Shown piece by piece: positions 37,580 to 47,878 of a DNA stretch of 64,000 nucleotides (the stretch's first letter is position 1; every line of letters starts with the position of its first letter). The position numbers were made by a program, and so were the translations under genes. Location of the stretch: positions 558,001 to 622,000 of the forward strand of contig CM074136.1 in assembly GCA_037178625.1 (NCBI GenBank), in the 5' to 3' direction. Source of the DNA: Skeletonema tropicum. Taxonomy: Eukaryota > Bacillariophyta > Thalassiosirophyceae > Thalassiosirales > Thalassiosiraceae. The notes under the pieces were generated by a model. The model was not told the origin of the DNA and made no database searches. It was given only the letters and a program-made list of their open reading frames with translations.

Positions 37580-38851
37580 TTATTCAACATTCGTACATCC
37601 AACGCTGCCAATCTTTACAGTTGGTTTGGATATTACTGTATCATTATTATTTGTTGCCTCTTGTGTAGATGATGCTGCTGCTGATAGTATTGGCGCAACA
37701 GCTTTTACAGCATTCAAACTACCACAATCTTCATTTTGCTCCAAACTACAACCATTCAAAGTCAGCGCTCCACTAGTAGTACCATCCGACAACTCCGCCA
37801 TGACCATTGGATGAACCGCCTCTCCTCCCTCTTCAGTAGTCACCACACTAGCACTACTATTACAACCACCACTACTCTTACTCATCACTTCTAATGTTAC
37901 ATTGTCAGTACTAACATGATGATCGTCCGCGTCACTCTCATCATCATCATCATCATCATCGGCTGTGCGTGTACTAATGACTGTGGAATATGAATTACAG
38001 GATGAATATTTGCTATTGCTATTGTAGCTACAGAATGATAATGGGGAGGCAGGTCGGAGTTGTTGTAGAGTGGAGGATGATGATTTCACAGGCCCTTCAG
38101 CTTCGGTGATTTGAGCGAGGTTATTGTTGTTGATACTACTATTACTATTATTGTAGCTATGATTGTTGTGGTTGTTGAGAGTGTGACGGCGATGGATTTT
38201 CATGTTCATGTTGTGAGTACTTCTATGATGATTATTGGCGGCATCAGCATCAATTGTGTGGCTTTGATTTCGAAGGCAATAGTCGAGAAAGAGAGGTGTG
38301 GATACTGTCCGTCTTCGTCGTTGTCGCTTTGGTTGAGTTGGTGGTCTCTGTATCTGTTTCGTATCTAGCTTGGTCTGTAGAATTGAATTTTCATTTAGCA
38401 TAGCATGACATTGTCTCTGTTGATTTTCATCTGGATGGCTTGTCACGCTCACGCGGCTGGCAGTTATATTATTATTAGTAGTAGAAATTTCTGTAGTAGT
38501 AGTTGCAATGGTTGATATCGCCGCTGATGGCAAATTACAAGTGTCATCGTATTTATTGCGATTATTTGACACAATAATGGCTGCATCGGCATCTGCATTA
38601 CTCTTGTCATCAACACTACTACTTGATCGATGATCGCCATCAGTATCAGTATCATCGCCACCTCTCGGTCTCGGAGGGAACCAGACATAATCTCGCTGAG
38701 TAGATTCCACCGGAAAGAATGTCGAATCTTGTACTAATTTTCGCAGTAGGCGGTGAGCGAATTCAAATTCTAGGGCGGTTCGTGGAGCTTGCTGCACTGG
38801 CACTGCGGTAGTATCAGTAGAGGCGGTGGTGGTGGTTGTTGGTGTTGGCAT
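37580..38851 (-). pseudogene. Truncated kinase copy 8, last well-kept copy
   Basis: 423 codons, no hexamer, same foreign tail. Its upstream region matches the other units only to about 39360 and then passes into the diverged terminal copy. Confidence 0.9.
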
Positions 38852-39360
38852 GGTTCGGTTGTATGTATGAGTGGAGCGACGAGTTGATGAAATGACTGTT
38901 CGATGTCTGAGATGATGTGATCAGTGATCACTCGGCCTCTCTCTATTTATGGTTCTCGATCTATCGTTTGGCGCGGCACTTGTGAGGGAGGTTGACAATA
39001 TAAATGACCGGTTGCAATATAAATTATTCCAGTTTGATAAGAGCTAGGTATTAAGATGAAATGAACAGCATGGCATGGCACGATGATGATGTGTTCATCG
39101 TTGCCTTAGTTTTATTTAGGTCGTAAGTATTGTGATGACTAACGCATTGAAGTCATTGGAGTAGCCTGTGTGTGTGCCATTTGAATCTCGTGGAATCGGA
39201 GAGAATGGCCTGTCAATTGTCAATTGCATTCGTACTGCCCGAAGTCGGGTATGTAGGGGGCTTTTACGGGACGTTTCATGTCGTTGTGACCTCGCTTTGA
39301 GACAGGCATCCGTAGGTATTGTATCTATCGGAAGATTTGCAAAGCGGCACCACCACTCGC

Positions 39361-41485
39361 CTTTTTTGAACAAGCACCACAGCACACAAGCTCAATGACA
39401 CAATGTAATGGCCGATATCTTCCGCTCTAGAGTAGTCCAATGAGGGCGATAAGCGTCGTTTTGGAAAGCTCTCATCGAGCTCTATCGATTGGGCGTATAA
39501 TTGGCTTGATCGGACGACTTTCATCCAATCGATCCCGTCAAAAACAGGGCAAAGCTGCCGACAGCTTGAAAATCCAGCCGACAGCCAACTTTTCAGATTA
39601 GATATCAAATTTGACCAAAATACAATATGACCACCGTTGGAACCGTCTTTTGAAGCTGCATCGATTAGTTCCATTTTAATGCAACAAAATTTCAAAAATA
39701 ATAATTTCTGCTCGGGCAAGCCCTCGCGAAGAAGATTCGGTGATGACATGACAATCGATACACGTGAGATCCAAAAAAAGCGACCACCTTCATCGGCCAA
39801 GAACATGACAATAAACGGTGCTCGTCCTCGCAAGCTCGCACTCGCTAATACACTACCTTTAATGAGGCGCCGTCAGTGAACTTCAGGTGCAGCGCATTCA
39901 AACGCTGAGCATAGATCAGCCTCATCACTCATCATGGTACAATAAATGACGACTCTCACATCAGTGGAATATATATAACAATCAACCAATCCCCAACATA
40001 ACATCACAATCAACCAATCCAACAGCAGCAGCAGCCACTCCTCCTTCTCCAACAACAGCAGCAACACAACACCATGCTCACCTCCCTGCTGTTGGGGATT
40101 GGTTGTGTGTTGGAGAAGGAGGAGAGGATGAGGATGGTGTTGTTGCTGCTACTGCTGCTGCTGTTGGATGGTACGAATGGCAACAGCAGGAACAGGAACA
40201 GCAGCAGCAGCAGCAGTACCATAAACAATGATGACACTGCTGCTGTGCTGCTGTTGCTGGATGATACGAATTAGGCCAGTTGATGATGAGAGGGTAAGGC
40301 GAGGGCCCCTGCCCGAGCACCGTTTATTAATGGATGCGCCGGCCCCTAGTGGTCGTTCTTCAGCGCAGCGTTGGATTCTCGACGTGCCAACCATCATGTT
40401 ATTTGCCTGCTCAATGTGGTCGCTTTTTGAGATCTTCGACGTAACAATTGTCATGGACGGTGCCGATACCGATCGTTGGAGCGAGTGCGAGCGGCAGCGA
40501 GGACGAGCTGTGTTTATTGTACGAATCGATAATCGATAGCGCTTGAAACAGCGATTCGAATGGTCGCCTACTTCTTGTTGATTTTGATCAAAATCCGAAT
40601 TATTTGGAATGTGGATTCGGGGCTCGACGTTTGGATTCTAGGGGTCGATTCAGATGAGTCGATTGACAAAGGGTCGGTTTTATGCTTTGGTAGTACAACC
40701 AATCGATAGAGCGCAGTGAGACGATTATAAATCACCACTTATCGTCATGATACGACCTCTACAAGACACGATATCAATGTTTCGCTGCATTGGTAGGAAT
40801 GAGTTGAAGTAGTGATTATGTTAGTCTATTATCATCTATCTCTTTCATCACACACTCTCTCATTGTGTACATTATTCCAGCAGATAGATACTTACATTCA
40901 GTTGATTGTCGTTTGCATCCCGAATCGCCAATATCAAAATCCACCACTCCCCAATATCGTTCCAAATTCCAATTCTTTTTCATGTATGCAGTGCACTACA
41001 TGCTTCTTTACAGTTGGTTTGGATATTCTAGGGCGGTTCGTGGAGCTTGCTGCACTGGCACTGCGGCAGTATCAGTAGAGGCGGTGCTGGCGCTGGTAGC
41101 CGTAGCGGTGGTGGTGGTGGTTGGTGTTGGCATGGTTCGGTTGTATGTATGAGTGGAGCGACGAGTTGATGAAATGACTGTTCGATGTCTCGAATGAAGA
41201 TGATATGATCAGTGATCACTCGGCCTCTCTATCGTGTTGGCGCGACAACTTGTGAGGGAGGTTGACAATATAAATGATCGGTTGCAATATAAATTATTCC
41301 AGTTTGATAAGAGCTAGGTATTAAGATGAAATGAACAGCATGGCATGGCACGATGATGATGTGTTCATCGTTGCCTTTGTTTTATTTTTAGGTCGTAAGT
41401 ATTGTGATGACTAACGCATTGAAGTCATTGGAGTAGCCTGTGTGTGTGCCATTTGAATCTCGTGGAATCGGAGAGAATGGCCTGT
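39361..41485. repeat. Diverged terminal copy of the array unit
   Basis: The order of blocks is that of the array spacer but with many substitutions and indels. A kinase remnant at about 40930-41135 keeps part of the glycine-loop region (missing from the seven truncated copies) and then jumps at about 41025 straight to the first codons of the gene, so most of the N-terminal region is deleted. After the start codon at about 41132 the upstream region again matches the array closely up to about 41485. It looks older than the homogenised units. Confidence 0.75.
39982..40170. repeat. Hairpin rich in CAG/CTG-type triplets
   Basis: CAACCAATCCAACAGCAGCA and CTCCTCCTTCTCCAACA on the left pair with GGGATTGGTTGTGTGTTGGA and GCTGCTGCTGTTGGATG on the right. 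It is the counterpart, in the diverged copy, of the inner hairpin in the other spacers; the position and symmetry are kept although the sequence is different. Confidence 0.65.
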
Positions 41486-41914
41486 CGGTCATTTGCATTC
41501 CCTGTCTTTTGTCACGTCACTTCTTTCTTCATGCATTTTTAAAGTGCTTCTAAACCGGCTTTGTAACGACAGTGGGAAGGGCCCAACAAATTTTCGTTAG
41601 TAGCCAGATGAGCATCTCATCACATTCGCTAAATAGTTTACAAAAAACATCATCAAACGGCAGTTTGTCGGCAGTTGCACCGCATAAAATCGAGAAGATA
41701 CAATATCTTTTTTGTTGGGGTTCGCTACTTCCGCTCGGTACGTTTGTTGTTCCACTCAATTTGTGCTATCCAAGCAAGAAGATGCGATGCAATTGCGACT
41801 TGCATCGATGACGATGCACGCATGATCTCTTTCATAAAAACAACGTTGCAAAGATCTTCACTCCTCTCATTGTTCTATATTTGTCACTTGGTATCATCAT
41901 CATCAACAACAATC
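41486..41914. other. Single-copy upstream region
   Basis: After the array homology ends there is no repeat or credible gene. The part next to 41915 (pyrimidine-rich, then ATCATCATCAACAACAATC) is the likely 5' leader of the following gene. Confidence 0.4.
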
Positions 41915-42727
41915 ATGTCGTTTGCTACATCTGCTCCCAAGTTAGCTCAAGCCGTCACGGCCACGTTTGCAACCTACTGCACTGCTGATTTCCTTTCCAA
42001 CTTTCTCCAGGTAAGTTTGTAGATCGCCAATGAATCTGTGGCTGTCGAATGAGAAGTATCATTTGATACATCATGCTGCACATTTATGAATGATAGCGAT
42101 AGACGTGCCCATTCAAACTCAAAGCTAACTCACTGATGCTCTCCACCACTCATCATCATCAACATCATCCAACACTCGCTCACACAGCATCCAACACAAA
42201 AAATGGACTACGGCATCTTCAACCAATTCATCGGACGAGAAGTCGACCAACCCTTCTGGGGAACACGCACCCAACACATCGTCGGCGTAGCCGGCTGCCT
42301 CGCCATTACCGATCACTCCTCCCAAGCACTCTACGCACGCTTGTTTCAAAAGGAATTGTGCTTCGCCAAATCACCCGCGGCATTTGTTGCTCATACGTTC
42401 CTATTCATCTTTTCGGGGGTGACTCTCTATTGTGCGGGAGATGCAGCATTCAACCCTAATCACAAGGAGGAAGATCGTATGACCACGTTCAAGAGTGAAA
42501 CGTACAATTCCTATGTTGGATCAAACACTGCATGGTTTGAACCATATGTCCCGGTGGCAGTGGCCAAGTTTGCTGGACCTGCCGCGGGAAGTTCATGGTT
42601 GGGTTCGGCGCTTTTGCCGGCGACACTTGCGTATACTACTGTCAAGGGGGTGGGGTGGAATGATTGGGGGAATTCGGGATTGAATGAGCTTGAGGAGAAG
42701 TTGAATGGGGTTGGAGTTGAGAACTAG
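41915..42727 (+). CDS. Unknown two-exon protein (211 aa)
   Basis: Exon 1 (41915-42010) gives MSFATSAPKLAQAVTATF and ends LSNFLQ at a GTAAGT donor. The 177-bp intron ends CACACAG at 42187, and exon 2 (42188-42727) continues in phase 0 as HPTQKMDYGIFNQF. The alternative is a start at the ATG of exon 2 (42203, 174 residues). Moderately hydrophobic stretches (IVGVAGCLAITD; AAFVAHTFLFIFSGVTLYCAG; SWLGSALLPATLAY) suggest membrane association. I do not recognise the family and give no function. It lies between the kinase array and the DUF6151-type gene. Confidence 0.8.
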
Positions 42728-42938
42728 TGAGAGATGGATGGATGGAGTTTTGTGGAGAGTGGTGTGAAAGAGATTGTACGTTGATAATGCTTCTTACTAA
42801 ATTTTGATTCGATTTTGTGTTTACAGTCGCGATTCAAGTTCTTCCTATGGTGATGCTACACATACTTATTATAATCTCTACAAAAGACAGCTACTACGCA
42901 TGTAATGAACAGCAAATACTTTCCCACCTTTCCATCAA

Positions 42939-43589
42939 TTATTTCCACTCCACAAAACCTTCAAGAAGCTCCAATTCCTTGAGTTCTTTCACTTCCACAG
43001 GTGATGGCAGAGCTTTATCAGGCTGGCATCGCTTTGGCATGGCAAAAAACCACATAAAAGGAACACTCCAGCTCATGGAAGGCTTTGGGACAGATCCATC
43101 TCCTTTCAGAGCATGCCTTCCGATAATGCGATACTTGACTTCACAGTGTTGATCCTCGGGAGAAAGCAAGTTGGAGTTGAGAAGGGCAGCACCTGTGCTG
43201 CCAGTCGAGAACAACGGAGTGTAGCAACATTTGGCGTAGGTGCGTGGAATAGGAGAGTTCTTGCGAATGAGACGAGTCTCCAACTGATCTTGACCTTCAA
43301 GTATCGTAATCTCACAGGGATAGATCTGAGTGAAATCACATCCTCCAAATGGATCAAGTGCCGCGGCTTCGGGTTTGCCAGCATTTTTGGCAAGTGCGTT
43401 GAGTGCATTGTGGTATCCTCTGCAGTCTTTACTGTAGCATACAAATCTCATTGCGGATGGAGAATCGATCGAGCCCTTCACCGTGCCACATTGGCATTGG
43501 ATGTTTGCTTTGATTGCCTGAATGGGGTTTACTTTTGACATTGTTTGCTCCTTTGTTTGTTGATTGTAGCTCAAGCGTACCTTCTTCAT
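42939..43589 (-). CDS. GFA-like zinc-binding protein (DUF6151-type)
   Basis: 216 residues from ATG at 43589; a second ATG at 43541 (MSKVNPIQAIKANIQC) is an equally good start. Cysteine motifs fit the GFA/CENP-V-like zinc fold: IQCQCGTVKGSI, RFVCYSKDCRGYHNAL, FGGCDFTQIYPCEI and AKCCYTPL. Members of the GFA superfamily bind zinc and some handle glutathione adducts; the DUF6151 branch has no established reaction, so no substrate is given. The end is Glu/Lys-rich (VEVKELKELELLEG). A possible GT-AG intron between the two start codons cannot be excluded. Confidence 0.8.
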   Translation of the reverse strand: MKKVRLSYNQQTKEQTMSKVNPIQAIKANIQCQCGTVKGSIDSPSAMRFVCYSKDCRGYHNALNALAKNAGKPEAAALDPFGGCDFTQIYPCEITILEGQDQLETRLIRKNSPIPRTYAKCCYTPLFSTGSTGAALLNSNLLSPEDQHCEVKYRIIGRHALKGDGSVPKPSMSWSVPFMWFFAMPKRCQPDKALPSPVEVKELKELELLEGFVEWK

Positions 43590-43743
43590 TGCTCCAGATA
43601 GGAATCAGAAAAGTAGGATTCTCATTCGCAGGCTTCTCATCGCATCAGCCGCCGGGTTCGACAGTAATCATTCGTTCTGCCCTACTTCTTCCAAAGGAGA
43701 TGCTTTCAGATTCAGATTGAGAAAAAAACTTTGACTACCATTA

Positions 43744-43808
43744 ATAACAAAGAAAGGGCTGCTAATGCCTTAGTCAAGAAGGAACCTACTTCGCCTTCAG
43801 AAGACTAG
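43744..43808 (+). pseudogene. Remnant of an ankyrin gene 5' end
   Basis: AATAACAAAGAAAGGGCTGC and the following bases encode NNKERAANALVKKEPTSPSED, matching the N-terminal segment of the gene that starts 54 bp further on, with the part between VKK and SPSEE shortened. It ends in a TAG. It is a leftover of a tandem duplication. Confidence 0.75.
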
Positions 43809-43861
43809 TTTGCTACTCATTTGAATTTACTTTTTATTGTACTTGGTTGCTCCTCTCGACG

Positions 43862-45376
43862 ATGAGCGACAACAATGATCATAACAACAACAAAGAACGG
43901 GCAGCAAATGCCCTAGTCAAGAAGGACTTGTCTGAGTTTTGGCATTCTCAGTCGCCTTCAGAAGAGGGCCTGCGCGAAATATTTGAGCGACACGGATTGA
44001 CACCAAATTCTTCTACCAATATTGTTCTTATTAGTGGCGATGAAATCTTCCTCAAGGCATGCGTCAACAAAAGAGTGAACGAGGGAATAATTCGTTGTCT
44101 CATTGAATATTTTCCTGATGCTGCCAGTGCTACTGATGATGAGGATGGAATGACGCCGCTCCATCTTGCATGCTGCAACAAAAGTATGACACGGGGGATA
44201 ATACAACTCCTCATCGATGCAGCTCCCGACACTCTTCGCAGTGTAAACAATCAGGGTTACATGCCTCTCCATGTTTTATGCAGGAGCAAAAAGATTAGAA
44301 AAATGAAAGCAGTGGAAATTTTAGAACTGTTTATAGAGAAGTGCCCTGAAGCAGTCCGACATGCTGTCAACGACTGTCTTCCAATTCACTGTGCGCTGGC
44401 GAGGGCAAAATCTCCTGCATTTTGTCGTGTGTTAATCGAAGCATATCCTGGATCTGAGCGAATAATTTATGCTGATGATCAACTTCCTCTCCATTATCTT
44501 CCTCTCCATTTTGCATGTCGTCGCAATGCCTTTGCCACGGTAGAATACTTGTACAAACTCTACACCGATGCCATCAATCATGCATCACCACAGGGATATT
44601 ATCCGATTCACTCCGCAATCATTGGCGCGGCATTCGAAAACAGTCCCAATGGTGTAGAAATTGTGCACTTCCTGCTGGATTGCGATCCAAATGTAAAGCT
44701 GCAGAAGTTTGAAGGAGAGTCTCTGCTTCATTATGCTTGCGTGTTGAATTTTGATGATTCAAACATTGATGTTGCTCTTGAAATTGTCAAGGTAATTTAC
44801 GATGCTCGACCAGAAGCAATTGAAGAAAATAGATTTGTGTCCGATATCCAACGCTATCATCAACAAGTGCAATCATTTGTCAGAAGCGAGTTAGTTTATG
44901 CTCGTCAAGCCAAAGATCTCCATCTAATGATGACACCAGATGACAATGGACGACTCCCATTGCATACAGCACTGCAAAATAATGTGAGACTTGGCTCAAT
45001 CAAGTTATTGGTAAAAGGCAATCCATCGGCGATACGAACTCTAGAGAACAACTTTGCGCTTCCGTTGCACATTGCTTGTGAGCACCACGATTCTGCGAGC
45101 GTTGTTCAGTACCTGGTCGGGCTTGACACATCCACTCTTTACGTCATGGATAAGACGGGAAACACAGCTCTCCATTATGCATGTCGTGGAGCGAAGTATG
45201 ACACAATAGCAATTCTACTGGAAAAGCATGATGCCGTATCAGTTTCGAATCGGAATGTTCACAACAAGCTACCTATCGATGTTCTTTGGGAAAGCAACGC
45301 TGTTGAAGATAGGGAGAATACGGAATACACGGAGAGTGTCTTTCGTCTTCTGAGGGCATACCCCGAGATGTTATGA
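43862..45376 (+). CDS. Ankyrin-repeat protein (504 aa, C-terminal tail lost)
   Basis: Start at ATG 43862 (MSDNNDHNNNKERAANAL); the frame is open five codons further up but has no ATG there. Leader helix EEGLREIFERHGLTPN, then ankyrin units (TPLHLACCNKSMTRGIIQLL, LPLHFACRRN, LPLHTALQNN, LPLHIACEHH, TALHYACRG) up to LLRAYPEML. One unit holds a short internal repetition (LPLHYLPLHFACRR). Intact relatives end in KKRKLGA; here a one-base loss after CCCGAGATG stops the frame, and the next frame still encodes the tail up to RKRKWGEV. If real, the protein lacks its basic, nuclear-localisation-like end. Scaffold function by family; partner unknown. Confidence 0.88.
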   Translation: MSDNNDHNNNKERAANALVKKDLSEFWHSQSPSEEGLREIFERHGLTPNSSTNIVLISGDEIFLKACVNKRVNEGIIRCLIEYFPDAASATDDEDGMTPLHLACCNKSMTRGIIQLLIDAAPDTLRSVNNQGYMPLHVLCRSKKIRKMKAVEILELFIEKCPEAVRHAVNDCLPIHCALARAKSPAFCRVLIEAYPGSERIIYADDQLPLHYLPLHFACRRNAFATVEYLYKLYTDAINHASPQGYYPIHSAIIGAAFENSPNGVEIVHFLLDCDPNVKLQKFEGESLLHYACVLNFDDSNIDVALEIVKVIYDARPEAIEENRFVSDIQRYHQQVQSFVRSELVYARQAKDLHLMMTPDDNGRLPLHTALQNNVRLGSIKLLVKGNPSAIRTLENNFALPLHIACEHHDSASVVQYLVGLDTSTLYVMDKTGNTALHYACRGAKYDTIAILLEKHDAVSVSNRNVHNKLPIDVLWESNAVEDRENTEYTESVFRLLRAYPEML

Positions 45377-45587
45377 GCAGCAATGTGAATCATATGCTGA
45401 CAGGGCAAGTCAAGCTGGGTGCCTGTTCTCAGGATGGAAGAAAGAGAAAGTGGGGTGAAGTATGATGAGAGATAGAATAAATGGATGTTTTAGCAGTAGT
45501 GCAGACAATAAAATGAATGCAGCTCTTCGTCATCCTCACTAGAGAAGGCCAAGACTTGATAAAGCGGTGCATTCCTGATTAGATCGA

Positions 45588-46010
45588 ATGAATGGAGGGC
45601 CATGCATTCGTGCCGTAGGAAACAGTCGCGTCATTGAGCATTGCATGACATGCAACCCCCCTTCAGGTCCATCGTCAACTTCTAAAGCAATTTTTTATAC
45701 CTCTCATCTCAATGTGGTTGCGAAACAGCCTTCTAAACGAGACAGCCGCCTGCTTATGATGCTCGTCCCGGAAGAGCAAACGATCCTTCTCTTTGCAACG
45801 ATGCCGTTCCAGAAAGTCATCAACCTTGGACCTGCTGGAACCGCCAGCTCCTATAACTTATCGAAACTGTCCGCAGTCTCTGCTATATTGATATTTTCGA
45901 TGTGAGATTGACGAATGGGATCGATGGTCTACTCTTGAAAGCTCGCAACAACTTGTCCATGCCTTGAAGCTGAAGCTTGATGACCTGTGTGAGTTGTCGT
46001 CAACTTCGTT
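45588..46010 (+). pseudogene. Duplicated gene fragment downstream of an ankyrin gene (copy A)
   Basis: About 400 bp are shared with 55562-55983. The best common reading is MPFxKVINLGPAGTASS followed by SLCYIDIFDVRLRNG, then HALKLK...LDD; here an insertion after TASS breaks the frame. I do not recognise the protein. Together with the ankyrin 3' flank it forms one duplicated block, so its presence next to both ankyrin copies comes from shared ancestry rather than function. Confidence 0.55.
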
Positions 46011-46189
46011 GTAACAATGGAAATTTAGCCTCCATGATGATTTTTGCTTGAGTAGTTGTAGGATGGGTTTGCTTCAGGTGTATGTGTTTTTTGATCTATG
46101 CTCTGATGAATAGACTTATGTTGCGAGCAGTGACAGTGTGGAGGACACGTTTACATTTACACTATGGATCCGTGGAGTACCGCGTACCA

Positions 46190-46580
46190 TGCTGTGTTTA
46201 GAGATGGAGAGTGAGAGGATGCATGAGCAACGAATTCTCATGAAACATGAAACACAAGCGATGTCCAAAAATGCATTCTCAATTCTCAGCCGTCAGTGGA
46301 GATTTGACGGTCAAGCAATGCCCAGCTGACGAGCAAATGATACCAAGAGATCACGTACCATGATTTTATCTTTGTTTTCGTGGTGATTGACGAGGACTAC
46401 GGTAACGATAGGAGCATGAGGCAGGCCATGAACGGCAAGCAAAGTACCCAAAATGATCATATATCGTCCAATATTCAACTGAATATCCACAATACTACCC
46501 AACCAAACCACACTTCACACTTCACACTTCCAAATTCTTCCTCAAATCGGTACTTAGGTGCTTGTGGTGATGGACAGGAC
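46190..46580 (-). pseudogene. Inverted duplicate of the VPS26 start region
   Basis: The complement of this stretch matches about 1940-2340: the upstream block GGCCTGCCTCATGCTCCTAT-type sequence, ACGAAAACAAAGATAAAATC, the ATG with its donor (ATGGTACGTGATCTC) and most of intron 1 (CAAATCTCCACTGACG, CGCTTGTGTTTCATG). Homology stops before the acceptor, and no VPS26 exon 2 follows, so it cannot make VPS26. Confidence 0.8.
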
Positions 46581-46624
46581 GAGACGGATGTCTTCACTTC
46601 TCAGGTGCTGTGATGGTTCGACTT

Positions 46625-46725
46625 GCTACCGCCCCGTCCATTCTCTGTTGGTTGTTCATCCAACCAATGCACTCATTGTAGTGTGTGGGTTTTTCGGCAT
46701 CGGTTGTCTAGATAGTTTTAAGTGT
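46625..46725. repeat. Dispersed repeat, partner at 60623-60690
   Basis: CTGTTGGTTGTTCATCCAAC and GGTTGTCTAGATAGTTT recur in opposite orientation at 60623-60690 (AACTATCTAGACAACCAATG ... GGTTGGACGAACAACCAA). It may be the end of a further element; the extent is not clear. Confidence 0.5.
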
Positions 46726-47467
46726 AAGCCCATGCTAGTGCCTAGAGAATCTCACCGCTGCGCCATGGGGCCAGGCGGCTTCATCGTTGGTGGCGTATTT
46801 ATTCGAGTTCACACAACAATATTTAGATCATCCACCGTCACCTCCGACACAACCCCTCTGTTGGTTGAGAGATGCCATTTCCGATAACCTTCTGAAGGTG
46901 TCCGCCGGCTTGGGAACGTATGCAAATACTTGATCCCCCACAGGATCTTCTTTTGGGTAAAGAGTTGTAAATACCTTTCACAGATAACCTTCTGATTGCT
47001 CTTGGTTTGAGAGCTTCAGTAGTATTTTCAACATGAAAGTACGAAATTGCACCCTAAAGAGGTCCGTTGGGTAAGGATCGGTATATTGCTCAAAACTAAC
47101 AGAGGCATGACTACTCATTCTTGCTAGGGTCCCCCCGACGTTCTCCCTGCTGTGTGTATGAATTTATTTCACGCTGCATTATGGAATTACACCTCTCCCT
47201 CCCTTCCAAGAAAAGTTAACAAACAAATGAGAAAAATAATGGTCTGAAGGGAGGGGTTGGGTGGCCGCAGGCGCACAAGGGGAGGAGGATGAAAAGGCCA
47301 TGGTGGAAATAGGGTGGGGTTGGGAGATTGCACTACAAATGGCATTGCAGACGCCCGGGGAGTAAACCCCTTACAACGACACTAAATCCGCATTCTTCTC
47401 CCCCAAGGTATGTCAGTCTGGTGTTGATGTATGTCATTATTATTGCACTGTGCTTATCGCTCTGTAA
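46726..47467. other. Intergenic, no gene seen
   Basis: A short phrase (AGATAACCTTCTGA or GATAACCTTCTGA) appears twice, at about 46887 and 46983. Otherwise I see neither coding pattern nor element ends. This stretch has no counterpart in the related block at 1.4-2.3 kb. Confidence 0.4.
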
Positions 47468-47878
47468 GTGGATGCTCATCATGCTCCTTCAGTGGATGCT
47501 TACTGCTCTCCTTCAATGGATGATTACTGCGCTCCTTCAGTGGATGCTTATCGCGCTCCTTCAATGGATGATAACTGCTCTCCTAAAATGGATGATAACT
47601 GCTCTCCTAAAATGGCTGATAACTGCTCTCCTAAAATGGCTGATAACTGCTAGCCTAAAATGGCTGATAACTGCTCGCCTAAAATGGATGACTAATGTGG
47701 ATGATAACTGCTCTCCGAACCTGGCTGATAACTGCTCGCCTAACGTGGATGATAACTGCTCTCCGAACCTGGCTGACAACTGCTCTCCTAACATGGCTGA
47801 TAACTGCTCGCCGAAAATGGAGGATAACTGCTCTCCTAAAATGGCTGATAACTGCTCGCCGAAAATGGATGATAACAT
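47468..47878 (+). repeat. 24-bp minisatellite, about 17 units
   Basis: The unit is close to ATGGATGATAACTGCTCTCC plus TAAA, which reads MDDNCSPK or MADNCSPK. Units alternate between GATGAT and GCTGAT forms and between AAA and AAC ends; the left five units are more diverged (CTTCA endings). One irregular junction near 47690 changes the frame. All frames on both strands are nearly open because the unit is a multiple of three and lacks stops in most frames, so open frames here are not evidence of a gene. Confidence 0.9.

Larger units (their letters stand above)
10281..39360. repeat. Direct tandem array, about 3.9-kb period, 7.4 units
   Basis: The boundary ACAGTTGGTTTGGATATTAC occurs at 10281, 14185, 18090, 21995, 25897, 29809, 33712 and 37617, so periods are 3902-3912 bp. 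Every unit holds, left to right, the 5' half of the kinase gene (minus strand), its upstream region, an AT-rich part, a nested fold-back region and a stretch of unknown origin that joins the next kinase fragment. Unit 1 is anchored in the complete kinase gene; unit 8 stops matching near 39361. Units differ by only a few small indels and substitutions, so the array is young or kept uniform by recombination. Confidence 0.95.

Noticed and set aside
10281..39360. Could the regular array be a CRISPR array or rDNA-like repeat?
   Set aside because: The unit is 3.9 kb with a eukaryotic kinase fragment and no short direct repeats with spacers; no rRNA sequence was recognised.
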